Notes: generated by a model not told the origin, from the letters alone. Numbered from the stretch's first letter, positions 1 through 8,837 are shown. The stretch: 64,000 nt of DNA from an uncultured Clostridia bacterium (GCA_946411635.1 CAMKES010000001.1:215696-279695); one strand, 5' to 3'. Program-made: numbers and translations.

Positions 1-1
1 G

Positions 2-469
2 TCCGCCTGCTTCGAACGCGCGATCGCGATCTTCGGAACCGATGCGCTTCGTCCCGACGGAACGGCGGATCGCGCGTATATCGCGTCCCGCGTGTTTTCG
101 GATCCGTCTCTCCGTTCCGCGCTGAACGGCGTCGTGCATCCGTACGTCATCGACGAAATGCTGAAGCGGTCGGAATCCTGCGGATCGCCTCTGATCGTAT
201 GGGACGTTCCGCTGCTCTTTGAGAGCGGCGTCGACGCGTTCTGCGCCTGTACGGTCGCGGTGCTCTGCAGCGAAGAGATCCGCGTCGCCCGCGTGATGGA
301 CCGCGACGGAGCGGACGAATCGCAGGCGCGTGCGCGCATCCGCGCACAGATCACCGACGAAGAACGGTCGCGGCTTGCGACGCATTCGCTGCGGAACGAA
401 AGCGACGCCGCGTCGTTCGCGAACGAGGCGTTCGCCCTGATCGACCGGATCCGGGAGGAGCTTGCATGA
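2..469 (+). CDS. coaE: Dephospho-CoA kinase, 5'-truncated by window edge
   Basis: This is the last step of coenzyme A synthesis: ATP-dependent phosphorylation of dephospho-CoA in the cytoplasm. The frame is open from base 2, so the N-terminal P-loop lies outside the window. Seen here are the family's LNGVVHPYV stretch, a WDVPLLFESG segment matching the conserved (D)xPLLFE motif, and RVARVMDRDG. About 155 residues remain of a family usually near 200. The stop overlaps the next start (ATGA at 466-469), so it is probably translationally coupled to the transglycosylase gene. Identification is by motif recognition and is strong for the visible part. Confidence 0.9.
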   Translation, partial: SACFERAIAIFGTDALRPDGTADRAYIASRVFSDPSLRSALNGVVHPYVIDEMLKRSESCGSPLIVWDVPLLFESGVDAFCACTVAVLCSEEIRVARVMDRDGADESQARARIRAQITDEERSRLATHSLRNESDAASFANEAFALIDRIREELA

Positions 470-1092
470 ACGAACCGACTCCGAATAAAGTCCCCATGAC
501 AAAGAAACAGAAAACGATCCTGATCGTTCTTTCCGCCGTCGCCGCGTGCATCATTCTCTCGTCGATCGCCGTATTCTGGGCGATCCCGACGGTCATGCGT
601 ACGCAGTTCAAACTGAAATACGAAAAGCTGATCCTTCAGTACAGCGAACGGTACGACCTGGATCCGGCGCTCGTTGCAGGCGTCATCTATACCGAAAGCT
701 CCTTCCGCGAAAACGCGACCAGCCGCGTGGGCGCGAAGGGCTTGATGCAGATCATGCCGGACACGGGCAGGGAGATCGCCGAGTCGCTCGGCGAGCCGTT
801 CGACGAGGAGAATCTGTACGATCCGGAGACCTCGATCCGGTACGGCTGCTGGTATCTGCGCAAACAGATGGACCGCTTCGATCAAAACGTTGCCGTCACG
901 CTTGCGGCGTACAACGCCGGCCCGCATCGCGCGGAGCAATGGCTTTCCGAGTACGGGCTTGACAGCAAAGGCCGGATCGCTTATATTCCGTTTGAGGAAA
1001 CGCGGAACTACGTCGACCGCGTGTTCCAGGCGCGGGAAAACTACGCGGCTCTCTACGACTGGGAGAAGCTCGCTTCACAATCGGAGGAATAA
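466..1092 (+). CDS. Membrane-anchored lytic transglycosylase (SLT domain)
   Basis: A 208-residue murein lytic transglycosylase predicted to cleave glycan strands of peptidoglycan outside the membrane. Residues 1-17 are polar and basic, and residues 18-42 form one hydrophobic signal-anchor. The Slt70-type catalytic domain runs from about 55 to 175. The putative catalytic Glu is E77 in YTESSF, followed by GLMQIMPDTG and the AAYNAGP motif. The start overlaps the coaE stop by four bases; the gene ends immediately before lspA. Family members of this length are common in Bacillota. The exact physiological partner is not indicated by sequence. Confidence 0.88.
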   Translation: MNEPTPNKVPMTKKQKTILIVLSAVAACIILSSIAVFWAIPTVMRTQFKLKYEKLILQYSERYDLDPALVAGVIYTESSFRENATSRVGAKGLMQIMPDTGREIAESLGEPFDEENLYDPETSIRYGCWYLRKQMDRFDQNVAVTLAAYNAGPHRAEQWLSEYGLDSKGRIAYIPFEETRNYVDRVFQARENYAALYDWEKLASQSEE

Positions 1093-1830
1093 ATGCTGTT
1101 GTTTATCATTGCGATCGCCGTTCTTGCGGTCGATCAGTTCAGTAAATACTGGATCATGGGCGCGCACGTGGCCGGCACGCTCGGCTATACGGGCGCATGG
1201 AACGATCTTTCCGCATTGCGCGCGTTTCTGGCGGACCCGGCCGTTGCGGTCAAAAACGCAATCCCGCAGGACGGCTCGTTTATCGTCCTGAGCTTTACGC
1301 CGAACGACGCCGCTTTGTGGGGAATCGGCAACGGAAACCCGTGGGCGGTCCGTCTTCTGCTTGCGCTCACCGCCGTCTTCGTGTTTCTGATCCTTTTCTT
1401 CTCGATCCGTATGCGCAAAAAGCTTCCGGCCCTTTCCAAAGTGATCGCGGGTCTTCTGATCGGCGGATCGATCGGCAATCTCTACGACCGGATCGTGTTC
1501 GGATACGTGCGCGATATGATCTGCACGAAGTTCATTGATTTTCCGATCTTCAACGTCGCCGATTCCGCGATCTGCGTCGCGATCGCGCTTCTGATCTTCG
1601 AAGCGCTGTTCACAAAAGTCGGCGTGTTTGAATGCTTTGAAGACGAGATCCGGTATCTGTTCCGCAAGCCCTCGCGCGAGGAAGCGGCGGCAGCGGCGAA
1701 GGAACGGAAAAAGAACAAGCTTTCCCGCTTCGAGGAATGGATCCCCGAAGACGAAACGGACGATGCGGAGGGTTCGCATGACGACGGAAACGATTCTGCT
1801 GATCGCGGAGACGGACGCGCCGAGGATTGA
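1093..1830 (+). CDS. lspA: Signal peptidase II-like protein with long charged C-terminal tail
   Basis: Prolipoprotein signal peptidase (aspartyl protease) that removes lipoprotein signal peptides in the membrane. The N-terminus has the VDQFSK motif. Probable catalytic aspartates are D132 in GNLYDR and D157 in FNVADS, and a PNDAALWG segment resembles the NxGAAWG loop. There are four hydrophobic segments. At 245 residues it is about 80 longer than typical LspA; the extra C-terminus is strongly charged (rich in E, K and D) and probably cytoplasmic. The gene overlaps the following pseudouridine synthase by 53 bases. RBS GGAGG lies in the preceding coding end. Two lipoproteins in the window are plausible substrates. 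Confidence 0.85.
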   Translation: MLLFIIAIAVLAVDQFSKYWIMGAHVAGTLGYTGAWNDLSALRAFLADPAVAVKNAIPQDGSFIVLSFTPNDAALWGIGNGNPWAVRLLLALTAVFVFLILFFSIRMRKKLPALSKVIAGLLIGGSIGNLYDRIVFGYVRDMICTKFIDFPIFNVADSAICVAIALLIFEALFTKVGVFECFEDEIRYLFRKPSREEAAAAAKERKKNKLSRFEEWIPEDETDDAEGSHDDGNDSADRGDGRAED

Positions 1831-2701
1831 CGCGTTTCTCGCCGAGAATACCGCGTTCACCCGCTCGAAGATCCAGGGACTGATCAAAGGCGGCGCCGTT
1901 GAGAAAAACGGAAAACCCTGCAAAGCAAACGCCGAGGTCCGGATCGGCGACGCGATCCGTTTGTCGGTTCCGCAGGAGAGCGGCGAACCGGCGCCCGAGC
2001 CGGAGGATATTCCGCTCGACGTCGTCTATGAGGACGCCGATCTCGCCGTGATCAACAAGCCGAAGGGCATGGTCGTGCATCCGGCGCCGGGCAATTCGTC
2101 CGGAACGCTCGTGAACGCGCTTCTGTACCGGTTCGGCGCGCTGTCCGGGACGGGCGGCGAAGCCCGGCCGGGGATCGTGCACCGCATCGACAAAATGACG
2201 AGCGGTCTTCTGGTCGTCGCAAAAAACGACGCGGCGCACGAAGCGCTTGCGAAACAGTTTGCTCTGCACACCGCGCACCGCGAATATCTGTGCCTCGTCC
2301 ACGGCAACCTGAAAGAAGACGAGGGCACCGTCGACGCGCCCATCGGCCGGCACAAAACGGACCGGAAGCGTATGGCGGTGACGGAGGACGGAAGACGCGC
2401 CGTGACGCATTGGCGCGTTCTGCAGCGCTTCGGCACGGAAACGCTTCTGGACGTTCGTCTCGAAACGGGACGCACGCATCAGATCCGCGTGCATATGGCG
2501 TATATCAAGCACCCGATCCTCGGCGACGAGGTTTACGGGTCGCCGGCTCCGAAGCTCGGGCTGGACGGTCAGGCGCTCCACGGATACCGGCTGACGTTCG
2601 TACATCCGCGGAACGGTGAAACGATGACCTTCACGGCGCCTCTGCCGGACGATTTCAAAACGGCGCTCCGGCGCCTCGGCGGAACGGAGCCGGAGTTATG
2701 A
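1778..2701 (+). CDS. RluA/RluD-family 23S rRNA pseudouridine synthase
   Basis: This converts uridine to pseudouridine in structured RNA, probably 23S rRNA. It has 307 residues, with an N-terminal S4 RNA-binding region (about 12-75; RIDAFLAE then GLIKGGAVEKNG) and the catalytic domain with D138 in VHRIDKMTSG. It ends with the family's GRTHQIRVH and GDEVYG motifs. I chose ATG 1778 because GGAGGG lies just upstream and the S4 domain begins at once. A longer reading from 1628 adds only arginine-rich shadow sequence. The start lies inside lspA (53-base overlap). The final TGA overlaps an ATG at 2698 that I do not use. RluD versus a sibling cannot be settled by eye. Confidence 0.87.
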   Translation: MTTETILLIAETDAPRIDAFLAENTAFTRSKIQGLIKGGAVEKNGKPCKANAEVRIGDAIRLSVPQESGEPAPEPEDIPLDVVYEDADLAVINKPKGMVVHPAPGNSSGTLVNALLYRFGALSGTGGEARPGIVHRIDKMTSGLLVVAKNDAAHEALAKQFALHTAHREYLCLVHGNLKEDEGTVDAPIGRHKTDRKRMAVTEDGRRAVTHWRVLQRFGTETLLDVRLETGRTHQIRVHMAYIKHPILGDEVYGSPAPKLGLDGQALHGYRLTFVHPRNGETMTFTAPLPDDFKTALRRLGGTEPEL

Positions 2702-2745
2702 CAGGATTCTTTCGGAACGAAGAGAAATCATCAAAGGAGAAGAAC

Positions 2746-4572
2746 ATGAACAAGACAAAACGGATCATTGCGGCACTGCTTGCGGCCGTCATGCTGTTCG
2801 GCCTCGCCGGATGCGGAAAATGCAGCCGGAAGACGCCGAACATCCCGACTCCTTCGCCCGTTGCGGCCGTCACGGACGCTCCCGCGACCGCGAAGCCGAC
2901 CAAGGCGCCGGTTGAAAAAACCGAGGAACAGAAAGCCGCCGAAGCCGCATTCATGGCGCTTGACGAGGAACTGTTCCTGACGTACGTGACGCAGGAGATC
3001 ACTTCGCTGGACCAGTTCTGCGAAAACCCCGCGTCGTTCGGGATCGACGAAACGACGGTCCCTGTTACGCTCGGAGAATTCACGGAGGAAGCGGACAACG
3101 AATGGATCGATCAATGCGCTGCGTGGAAAGAAAAGCTGCACGCGATCGACCGCGCGCTTCTTTCCGATCAGCTTCAGTTCGCATACGATAACTATGAACG
3201 CTACTTCGATATGCAGATCGAATCCAGAGGCATGTTCTACTGCTACGAGCCGCTTGACGAATATGTCGGTCTCCACATGAATATGCCGATCTTCTTCGGA
3301 CTGTATCCGATCAAGGACCGGCAGGACATCGAAAACTATCTGACGCTGATGGCGGATATGCCGCGTTATTTCGGTCAGGTGCTCGCCCTGGAGCAGGAAC
3401 GCGCGAATCGCGGGCTGTTCATGACGGAAGAGATGCTCGACGTGATCCTCGAAGATCTTCGTCAGGTCGCGGAGAGCGGTGAAACGAGCTTCCTGCACGG
3501 TACCTTCCGCGAAGCGATGGAGAAGCAGGAGTATCTGACCGATGAACAGCGCGAAGCGTACATCGCGAAAAACGATGAGCTTGTCAAAACCGCGTTTGTC
3601 GGCGCGTATCAGCAGCTGCACGACGGTCTTGAGGAACTTCGTCCGAAGTGCCGCGCGCGTATCGGCGCATATGAACTGGGCGGCGAGGCGTACGACTATT
3701 TCTGCTGGAAGGTCCGCGACGACGTTTCCAACAACCGCACGGTCGACGAGGAGATCGCGTTTCTTGAGAAATGCGCAAGCAGCATTTACTACCAGATGTA
3801 TACCGCGTATTTCGCGTACGGACAGGATGACTACAGAGATCACAAGATCACGACCGGATCGCTGGAAGGAGACGAGGCGTATCTGAAGACCCTGATGCCG
3901 CAGATCGTTCCGCCGATGCCGGAGGTCGAGGTCACGTATGTGGAAGTCCCGAAGGAACTGCAGGACAGCTACAGCCCTGCGGCGTACAACACGCCCGCCT
4001 TCGACGGTTACACACATAACGTGATTCTGATCAATCCCAAGAGCATGGATCAGATCGATATGTCCACGCTGGCGCATGAAGGCTTCCCGGGGCATATGTT
4101 CCAGTTCGTCTATCAGTACTCGCTCGGCACGATCCCGAAGTTCCAGTGCGTGATTGAAACGGTCGGTTATGCCGAAGCATGGTCCACAAACATGGAGTGG
4201 AACATCGCGCAGATCAACGAGAAGTACAATTCCGATCTGGCGCAGCTGCAGTTCCTGGAGGAGTATTTCCTGACCACGCTCATCATGATCTGTTCGCTGA
4301 AAGTCAACGGACAGGGCGCAACGCTGGCCGATCTCGAGAGCTATCTCAACGCCTACGGTTATTCCGCTGCTGCGGAGTTCTTCTATGATTACGCGATCGA
4401 CCTGCCGGTATACGTATTCAAATACGCAGGCGGCTTCAACGAACTGTATGACATGACGAACCGCCTCTGCGGCGACGACAAGGTCGCGTTCTTTGCGGAA
4501 TATCTGCACTGGGGTCCCGGCTACTTCGATCTGTTGAACGAGCGCATGGAGGCCTGGGCAAAGGAACAATAA
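2746..4572 (+). CDS. DUF885-family lipoprotein, putative zinc peptidase
   Basis: A 608-residue secreted lipoprotein. The start at 2746 gives a clean signal peptide (MNKTKR, hydrophobic core, LFGLAGC lipobox) with RBS AAAGGAGA 7 bases upstream; an earlier in-frame ATG at 2698 would add 16 polar residues before the signal. A proline/threonine-rich linker precedes the DUF885 domain. The HEGFPGH motif encoded near 4077-4097 is the HExxH-like metal site typical of this gluzincin-like family. A peptidase role is inferred from family architecture; substrate unknown. The -35 of the valS leader promoter begins five bases after its stop codon. Confidence 0.85.
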   Translation: MNKTKRIIAALLAAVMLFGLAGCGKCSRKTPNIPTPSPVAAVTDAPATAKPTKAPVEKTEEQKAAEAAFMALDEELFLTYVTQEITSLDQFCENPASFGIDETTVPVTLGEFTEEADNEWIDQCAAWKEKLHAIDRALLSDQLQFAYDNYERYFDMQIESRGMFYCYEPLDEYVGLHMNMPIFFGLYPIKDRQDIENYLTLMADMPRYFGQVLALEQERANRGLFMTEEMLDVILEDLRQVAESGETSFLHGTFREAMEKQEYLTDEQREAYIAKNDELVKTAFVGAYQQLHDGLEELRPKCRARIGAYELGGEAYDYFCWKVRDDVSNNRTVDEEIAFLEKCASSIYYQMYTAYFAYGQDDYRDHKITTGSLEGDEAYLKTLMPQIVPPMPEVEVTYVEVPKELQDSYSPAAYNTPAFDGYTHNVILINPKSMDQIDMSTLAHEGFPGHMFQFVYQYSLGTIPKFQCVIETVGYAEAWSTNMEWNIAQINEKYNSDLAQLQFLEEYFLTTLIMICSLKVNGQGATLADLESYLNAYGYSAAAEFFYDYAIDLPVYVFKYAGGFNELYDMTNRLCGDDKVAFFAEYLHWGPGYFDLLNERMEAWAKEQ

Positions 4573-4576
4573 ACGC

Positions 4577-4604
4577 TTGACAAGCCCGAAAAATGTGGTA
4601 AAAT
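4577..4604 (+). promoter_or_regulatory. Sigma-A-type promoter of the valS leader
   Basis: TTGACA (4577-4582) and TAAAAT (4599-4604) are separated by 16 bases. They lie just before the T-box leader and directly after the DUF885 stop. Confidence 0.75.
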
Positions 4605-4605
4605 C

Positions 4606-4843
4606 CTTTCAAAGGCTTTGAAAAAGAGGAGTACGCGTTTCATCCGTCAGAGATCCGTTCCGCGGCTGAAAGAACGGTCGGTAAAAAACGCGGAAGGTCG
4701 CTTTTGAGCCGATGCGGCGAAATCAAGTAACCGCATCCGGATCGCCCCGTTACCGGCGCAGAGAGAAACGGATCGATTTCCGTTTAACAAAGGTGGTACC
4801 GCGAACGCTCACTTCGTCCTTTGACGAAGTGGGCGTATTTTTT
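4606..4843 (+). promoter_or_regulatory. T-box leader with intrinsic terminator controlling valS
   Basis: A tRNA-sensing T-box riboswitch. The near-invariant T-box sequence AAAGGTGGTACCGCG is at 4789-4803. It overlaps the start of a terminator stem (4806-4818 with 4823-4835, one G-U pair) followed by a T-rich run to 4843. The stem I region begins near 4610 with a GAGGAGTACG segment resembling the AG-bulge. Because valS follows, uncharged tRNA-Val is the expected effector. A GTC triplet at 4697-4699 is a candidate specifier codon, but I could not fold stem I reliably. Confidence 0.9.
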
Positions 4844-4862
4844 GAAAAAGAGAGGGAAGAGT

Positions 4863-7490
4863 ATGAACATTGAAATGCCGAAAACGTACGATCCGGCTTC
4901 CGTGGAGCATACGCTGTACGAAAAATGGGAGCGCAGCGGGTATTTCCACGCCGCGCCGAATCCCGAGAAGAAACCGTTCACGATCGTGATTCCGCCGCCC
5001 AATATCACCGCAAAGCTGCACATCGGGCATGCGCTCGACAATACGCTGCAGGACACGATCATTCGTTATAAGCGCATGAGCGGCTTTGAAACGCTGTGGC
5101 TTCCCGGAACGGACCACGCTTCGATTGCGACCGAGGTCAAGATCGTCGAAGCGCTTGCGAAGGAAGGGATCACCAAAAAGGACATCGGCCGCGAAGCGTT
5201 TCTGAAGCGCGCCTGGGAATGGCGCGACGAATACGGCGGAACGATCGTCAGACAGCTGCGCAAGCTCGGTTCCTCCTGCGATTGGGAACGCGAGCGCTTT
5301 ACCATGGACGAACGCTGCAACCGCGCGGTGGTCCGCGTCTTCAAGAACCTGTACGATAAGGGCCTGATCTATCGCGGCAATCGCATCATCAACTGGTGCC
5401 CGACCTGCAAGACCGCGCTTTCCGACGCCGAAGTCGAATACGAGGAGCAGAGCAGCCATCTCTGGCATGTGCGCTACGACGCGCCCGACAAGTCGTATTC
5501 GATCACCGTTGCGACCACGCGTCCGGAGACCATGCTCGGCGATACCGGTATCGCGGTGCATCCGGAGGATCCGCGTTATAAGGACATTATCGGCAAGACC
5601 GTCATTCTGCCGCTCGTCAACCGCGAAATCCCGATCGTCGGCGACGAATACTGCGAAATGGAATTCGGCACCGGCGCGGTGAAGATCACGCCTGCGCACG
5701 ACCCGAACGACTTCGAAGTCGGCAAGCGTCACAACCTGCCCGTGCTGCGCGTGTTCACCGACGACGGTCACGTCAACGAAGAGGGCGGCAGGTACTGCGG
5801 ACAGGATCGCTTCGAATGCCGCAGGAATATCGTGAAGGACCTTGAAGAGAGCGGGAACCTCGTGAAGATCGAGGACTACACGCACAACGTCGGAACCTGC
5901 TACCGCTGCCACACCACGATCGAGACGATCGTTTCCAAGCAGTGGTTCGTGGACATGAAGCCGCTCGCCGGTCCCGCGATCGACATGGTGCGTTCCGGCA
6001 AGGTCAAATTCGTGCCCGAACGGTTTGACAAGAACTTCTATCACTGGATGGAAAACATCCGCGACTGGTGCATTTCGCGCCAGCTGTGGTGGGGTCATCG
6101 CATCCCGGTGTACTACTGCGACGATTGCGGCGGTACGTTCTGCGAAGAGACCGCGCCGGAAAAGTGCCCTGTCTGCGGCGGAAAGCTCCGTCAGGACGAA
6201 GACGTGCTCGACACCTGGTTCTCGTCCGGACTCTGGCCGTTCTCAACGCTCGGCTGGCCGGAGGAGACGGAGGAGCTGAAGTACTTCTATCCGACCGACA
6301 CGCTCGTAACGGGCTACGACATCATCACGTTCTGGATCTCCCGCATGATCACGTTCGCCGCGGAGGTCATGAAGGAGGAGCCGTTCAAGACGGTCTACGT
6401 CCACGGTCTCGTGCGCGACGCGCTCGGGCGCAAGATGAGCAAGTCGCTCGGCAACGGCATCGATCCGATGGAGATCATCGAGAAATACGGCGCCGATTCG
6501 CTGCGGTTCTCGCTCATTACCGGCAACGCCGCGGGCAACGATATGCGCTACTACAATGAAAAGGTGGAAGCAGCGCGGAACTTCTGCAATAAGGTCTACA
6601 ATGCGGCGCGCTTCGTGCTGATGAACATCGACGCCGATACGACGCCGGACTTCGACGAGAGCAAGCTTTCGATCGCCGATAAGTGGATCATCGCACAGTT
6701 GGACCGCGCGATCCGTGAAGTGACCGCGCATCTCGACGCGTACGACCTGAATCTCGCCGCCGAGAAGATCTACGACTTCATCTGGGCGACGCTTTGCGAC
6801 TGGTACATCGAGATGGCGAAGCCGTCCCTGTACAGCGACGACGCCGATGAGAAACGCCGCGTTTCGTCCGTACTGCTGTACGTGCTGTCGACTTCGATGA
6901 AGCTGCTGCATCCGTTCATGCCGTTTATCACGGAGGAGCTGTATCAGCAGCTGCCGGGTCACGAGGAAACGATCATGCTGTGCGACTGGCCGAAAGCGCC
7001 CCAAACGCCGCGTTACGCGACCGAGGAAGCGAGCATGGAAACGATGAAAGACGTCGTTCGCGCGATCCGCAACGTCCGTGCGGAACGGAAGGTCCCCGTG
7101 GGCCTGAAGATCACCGCGAAGGTCGTCGTGCCCGATCCGGATTCGTTCGGCGCGGTGTCCAGGCTCCTGATGAAGCTCATCAACGCGAAAAGCGTGGAGA
7201 TCACCTCCGATCGCGGAGACGTGCAGAAAACGGACGTGCATCTCGTGTGCGACGGCGCGGAAGCATTCATTCCGCTTGCTTCGCTCATTGATCTCGACGA
7301 AGAACGCGCAAGGATCGAAAAAGAGATCGAGCGCGTGAAGGGCGAGGTCGCCCGCGCGGAGGGCAAGCTTTCCAACGAAAAGTTCGTCTCGAAGGCGCCT
7401 GAAGCGGTCGTCAACGAGGAACGCAGAAAACTCGAAGCCGCGAAAGAAATGCTCGTCCGCCTGACGGAACGGCGCGCGGATCTGAACTGA
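4863..7490 (+). CDS. valS: Valyl-tRNA synthetase
   Basis: A class Ia aminoacyl-tRNA synthetase charging tRNA-Val, 875 residues. It shows PPPNITAKLHIGHALD with the HIGH-type motif (H53-H56) and KMSKS at residues 524-528. An editing domain (CP1) follows the ATTRPETMLGDTG motif. A zinc-binding-like CPTC segment near residue 180 and the C-terminal coiled-coil arm (ARIEKEIERVKGEVARAEGK) distinguish ValRS from IleRS. ATG 4863 follows AGAGGGAAGAG; an upstream in-frame extension from 4821 would run through the T-box terminator and is rejected. Expression is expected to be antiterminated by uncharged tRNA-Val. Confidence 0.97.
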   Translation: MNIEMPKTYDPASVEHTLYEKWERSGYFHAAPNPEKKPFTIVIPPPNITAKLHIGHALDNTLQDTIIRYKRMSGFETLWLPGTDHASIATEVKIVEALAKEGITKKDIGREAFLKRAWEWRDEYGGTIVRQLRKLGSSCDWERERFTMDERCNRAVVRVFKNLYDKGLIYRGNRIINWCPTCKTALSDAEVEYEEQSSHLWHVRYDAPDKSYSITVATTRPETMLGDTGIAVHPEDPRYKDIIGKTVILPLVNREIPIVGDEYCEMEFGTGAVKITPAHDPNDFEVGKRHNLPVLRVFTDDGHVNEEGGRYCGQDRFECRRNIVKDLEESGNLVKIEDYTHNVGTCYRCHTTIETIVSKQWFVDMKPLAGPAIDMVRSGKVKFVPERFDKNFYHWMENIRDWCISRQLWWGHRIPVYYCDDCGGTFCEETAPEKCPVCGGKLRQDEDVLDTWFSSGLWPFSTLGWPEETEELKYFYPTDTLVTGYDIITFWISRMITFAAEVMKEEPFKTVYVHGLVRDALGRKMSKSLGNGIDPMEIIEKYGADSLRFSLITGNAAGNDMRYYNEKVEAARNFCNKVYNAARFVLMNIDADTTPDFDESKLSIADKWIIAQLDRAIREVTAHLDAYDLNLAAEKIYDFIWATLCDWYIEMAKPSLYSDDADEKRRVSSVLLYVLSTSMKLLHPFMPFITEELYQQLPGHEETIMLCDWPKAPQTPRYATEEASMETMKDVVRAIRNVRAERKVPVGLKITAKVVVPDPDSFGAVSRLLMKLINAKSVEITSDRGDVQKTDVHLVCDGAEAFIPLASLIDLDEERARIEKEIERVKGEVARAEGKLSNEKFVSKAPEAVVNEERRKLEAAKEMLVRLTERRADLN

Positions 7491-7498
7491 GAGAACGG

Positions 7499-7528
7499 GG
7501 GGAGAGGAGCAGTCTTCTCCCCTTATTT
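7499..7528 (+). terminator. Intrinsic terminator after valS
   Basis: Inverted repeat 7499-7508 / 7513-7522 (one G-U pair) with a four-base GCAG loop and a T-rich tail. It separates valS from ogt. Confidence 0.7.
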
Positions 7529-7537
7529 CGTAAAACA

Positions 7538-8056
7538 ATGCTTTGGTATCGATGTATCTCTTCGCCGCTCGGTGAGATCACGCTGTATTCGGACGGAACG
7601 CATCTTGTCGGTCTCCGGTTCCGGGACGGAACCGATCCGGAAAGAACTGCGGACGCGGAGGATCGGCCGCTTGCGGTCTTCGATCGGACGGAGGAATGGC
7701 TCGATCTGTACTTTTCGGGCCGGATCCCGCCGTTTGCGCCGCCGTTGAAGATCAATGCGTCCCCGTTTCGTACCGCGGTTTACGAAGCGCTTCTTGAGAT
7801 CCCGTACGGACAAACCGCGTCGTATGCGGCGATCGCGCGAATGCTCGTCCGGCGCGGGAAACGCGCCGCGTGTTCCGCGCGGGCGGTCGGAAGCGCGCTC
7901 GCGCGCAACCCGATCCTGCTGATCGTTCCGTGTCATCGCGTGATCGGGTCGGACGGATCGCTCACGGGGTACGCCGCCGGAGTTGAAAGAAAGCGCCGTC
8001 TTCTGCAGATCGAAACCGATCCGCAGGAATTCAAAAAAATCGAAAAATGTTGTTGA
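7538..8056 (+). CDS. ogt: Methylated-DNA-[protein]-cysteine S-methyltransferase
   Basis: A suicide DNA repair protein transferring the O6-methyl group of guanine (or O4-methyl of thymine) to its own cysteine. It has 172 residues. The N-terminal domain starts YRCISSPLGEITL. The C-terminal domain carries GQTASYAAIARM, then IVPCHRVIG with acceptor C132. Length is normal for the Ogt/MGMT type without an Ada regulatory domain. The RBS is weak, and the start was chosen because it gives the full N-terminal fold. Its stop codon overlaps the -35 box of the tRNA operon promoter. Confidence 0.92.
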   Translation: MLWYRCISSPLGEITLYSDGTHLVGLRFRDGTDPERTADAEDRPLAVFDRTEEWLDLYFSGRIPPFAPPLKINASPFRTAVYEALLEIPYGQTASYAAIARMLVRRGKRAACSARAVGSALARNPILLIVPCHRVIGSDGSLTGYAAGVERKRRLLQIETDPQEFKKIEKCC

Positions 8057-8081
8057 CATTTTGGCCGGAATGTTGTATTCT
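8053..8081 (+). promoter_or_regulatory. Promoter of the seven-tRNA operon
   Basis: TTGACA (8053-8058), 17-base spacer, TATTCT (8076-8081), about 30 bases before the first tRNA. The -35 overlaps the ogt stop. Confidence 0.8.
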
Positions 8082-8111
8082 ATTCAAGCCGCTTGAAGTT
8101 CGTGTGAGTTT

Positions 8112-8188
8112 CGGGGTGTAGCGCAGTCCGGTAGCGCACGTGCTTTGGGAGCATGGGGCCGGAGGTTCAAATCCTCTCACCCCGACCA
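8112..8188 (+). tRNA. tRNA-Pro (TGG)
   Basis: Acceptor CGGGGTG pairs with CACCCCG (8178-8184), then A and an encoded CCA. The anticodon stem CGTGC/GCATG encloses TTTGGGA with anticodon TGG at 8146-8148. The T-arm GGTTCAAAT is present. Confidence 0.97.
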
Positions 8189-8205
8189 AAGCGGCGCAGC
8201 AGAGT

Positions 8206-8280
8206 GGTCCCGTGGTCAAGTGGTTAAGACACCGCCCTTTCACGGCGGCTACAGGAGTTCGAATCTCCTCGGGATCACCA
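8206..8280 (+). tRNA. tRNA-Glu (TTC)
   Basis: Acceptor GGTCCCG pairs with CGGGATC; A discriminator and encoded CCA. Anticodon stem CCGCC/GGCGG with loop CTTTCAC, anticodon TTC at 8239-8241. Confidence 0.97.
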
Positions 8281-8300
8281 TTTTTTCCTTCTGGGAACAT

Positions 8301-8377
8301 GGGCCTTTAGCTCAGTTGGTCAGAGCGGTCGGCTCATAACCGATTGGTCCGGGGTTCAAGTCCCTGAAGGCCCACCA
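8301..8377 (+). tRNA. tRNA-Met (CAT), probably elongator
   Basis: Acceptor GGGCCTT pairs fully with AAGGCCC; A discriminator and encoded CCA. The anticodon loop CTCATAA gives CAT. The fully paired first base pair argues against the initiator form. A lysidine-modified tRNA-Ile with CAT cannot be excluded by eye. Confidence 0.92.
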
Positions 8378-8383
8378 AAGAGT

Positions 8384-8460
8384 GGCCCGGTAGTTCAGTT
8401 GGTTAGAATGCCAGCCTGTCACGCTGGAGGTCAGGGGTTCGAGCCCCCTTCGGGTCGCCA
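8384..8460 (+). tRNA. tRNA-Asp (GTC)
   Basis: Acceptor GGCCCGG pairs with TCGGGTC (two G-U pairs), G discriminator, encoded CCA. Anticodon loop CTGTCAC gives GTC. Confidence 0.97.
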
Positions 8461-8468
8461 TTTTTTCT

Positions 8469-8543
8469 GCCGGCGTAGCTCAATGGCAGAGCAACTGATT
8501 TGTAATCAGTAGGTTGTTGGTTCGACTCCGATCGCCGGCTCCA
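8469..8543 (+). tRNA. tRNA-Thr (TGT)
   Basis: Acceptor GCCGGCG pairs with CGCCGGC; T discriminator and encoded CCA. Anticodon stem CTGAT/ATCAG with loop TTGTA-, anticodon TGT. Confidence 0.96.
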
Positions 8544-8576
8544 ACACGACATTGATAACTGCATACGGTATTACGT

Positions 8577-8661
<85 letters not shown>

Positions 8662-8667
8662 AAATAC

Positions 8668-8754
8668 GCGGGAATGGCGGAATTGGCAGACGCGCACGGT
8701 TCAGGTCCGTGTGAAAGCAATTTCATGCAGGTTCAAGTCCTGTTTCCCGCACCA
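8668..8754 (+). tRNA. tRNA-Leu (CAG)
   Basis: 87-base class II tRNA. Acceptor GCGGGAA pairs with TTCCCGC; A discriminator and encoded CCA. Anticodon stem CACGG/CCGTG with loop TTCAGGT, anticodon CAG. It is the last tRNA of the operon. Confidence 0.97.
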
Positions 8755-8755
8755 G

Positions 8756-8795
8756 GTCGTCGCAGGCTTCACATGGCTTGCGACGACTTTTTTGT
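8756..8795 (+). terminator. Terminator of the tRNA operon
   Basis: Twelve-base stem GTCGTCGCAGGC (8756-8767) with GCTTGCGACGAC (8776-8787), then TTTTTT. It directly follows the last CCA. Confidence 0.9.
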
Positions 8796-8837
8796 TTTCA
8801 CAGATCAGCCGTCTCGCTTCCGGGAAGTCATTGATAC

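Noticed and set aside
8301..8377. tRNA-Met considered as initiator tRNA
   Set aside because: The acceptor begins with a normal G-C pair rather than the mismatched first pair of initiator tRNA.
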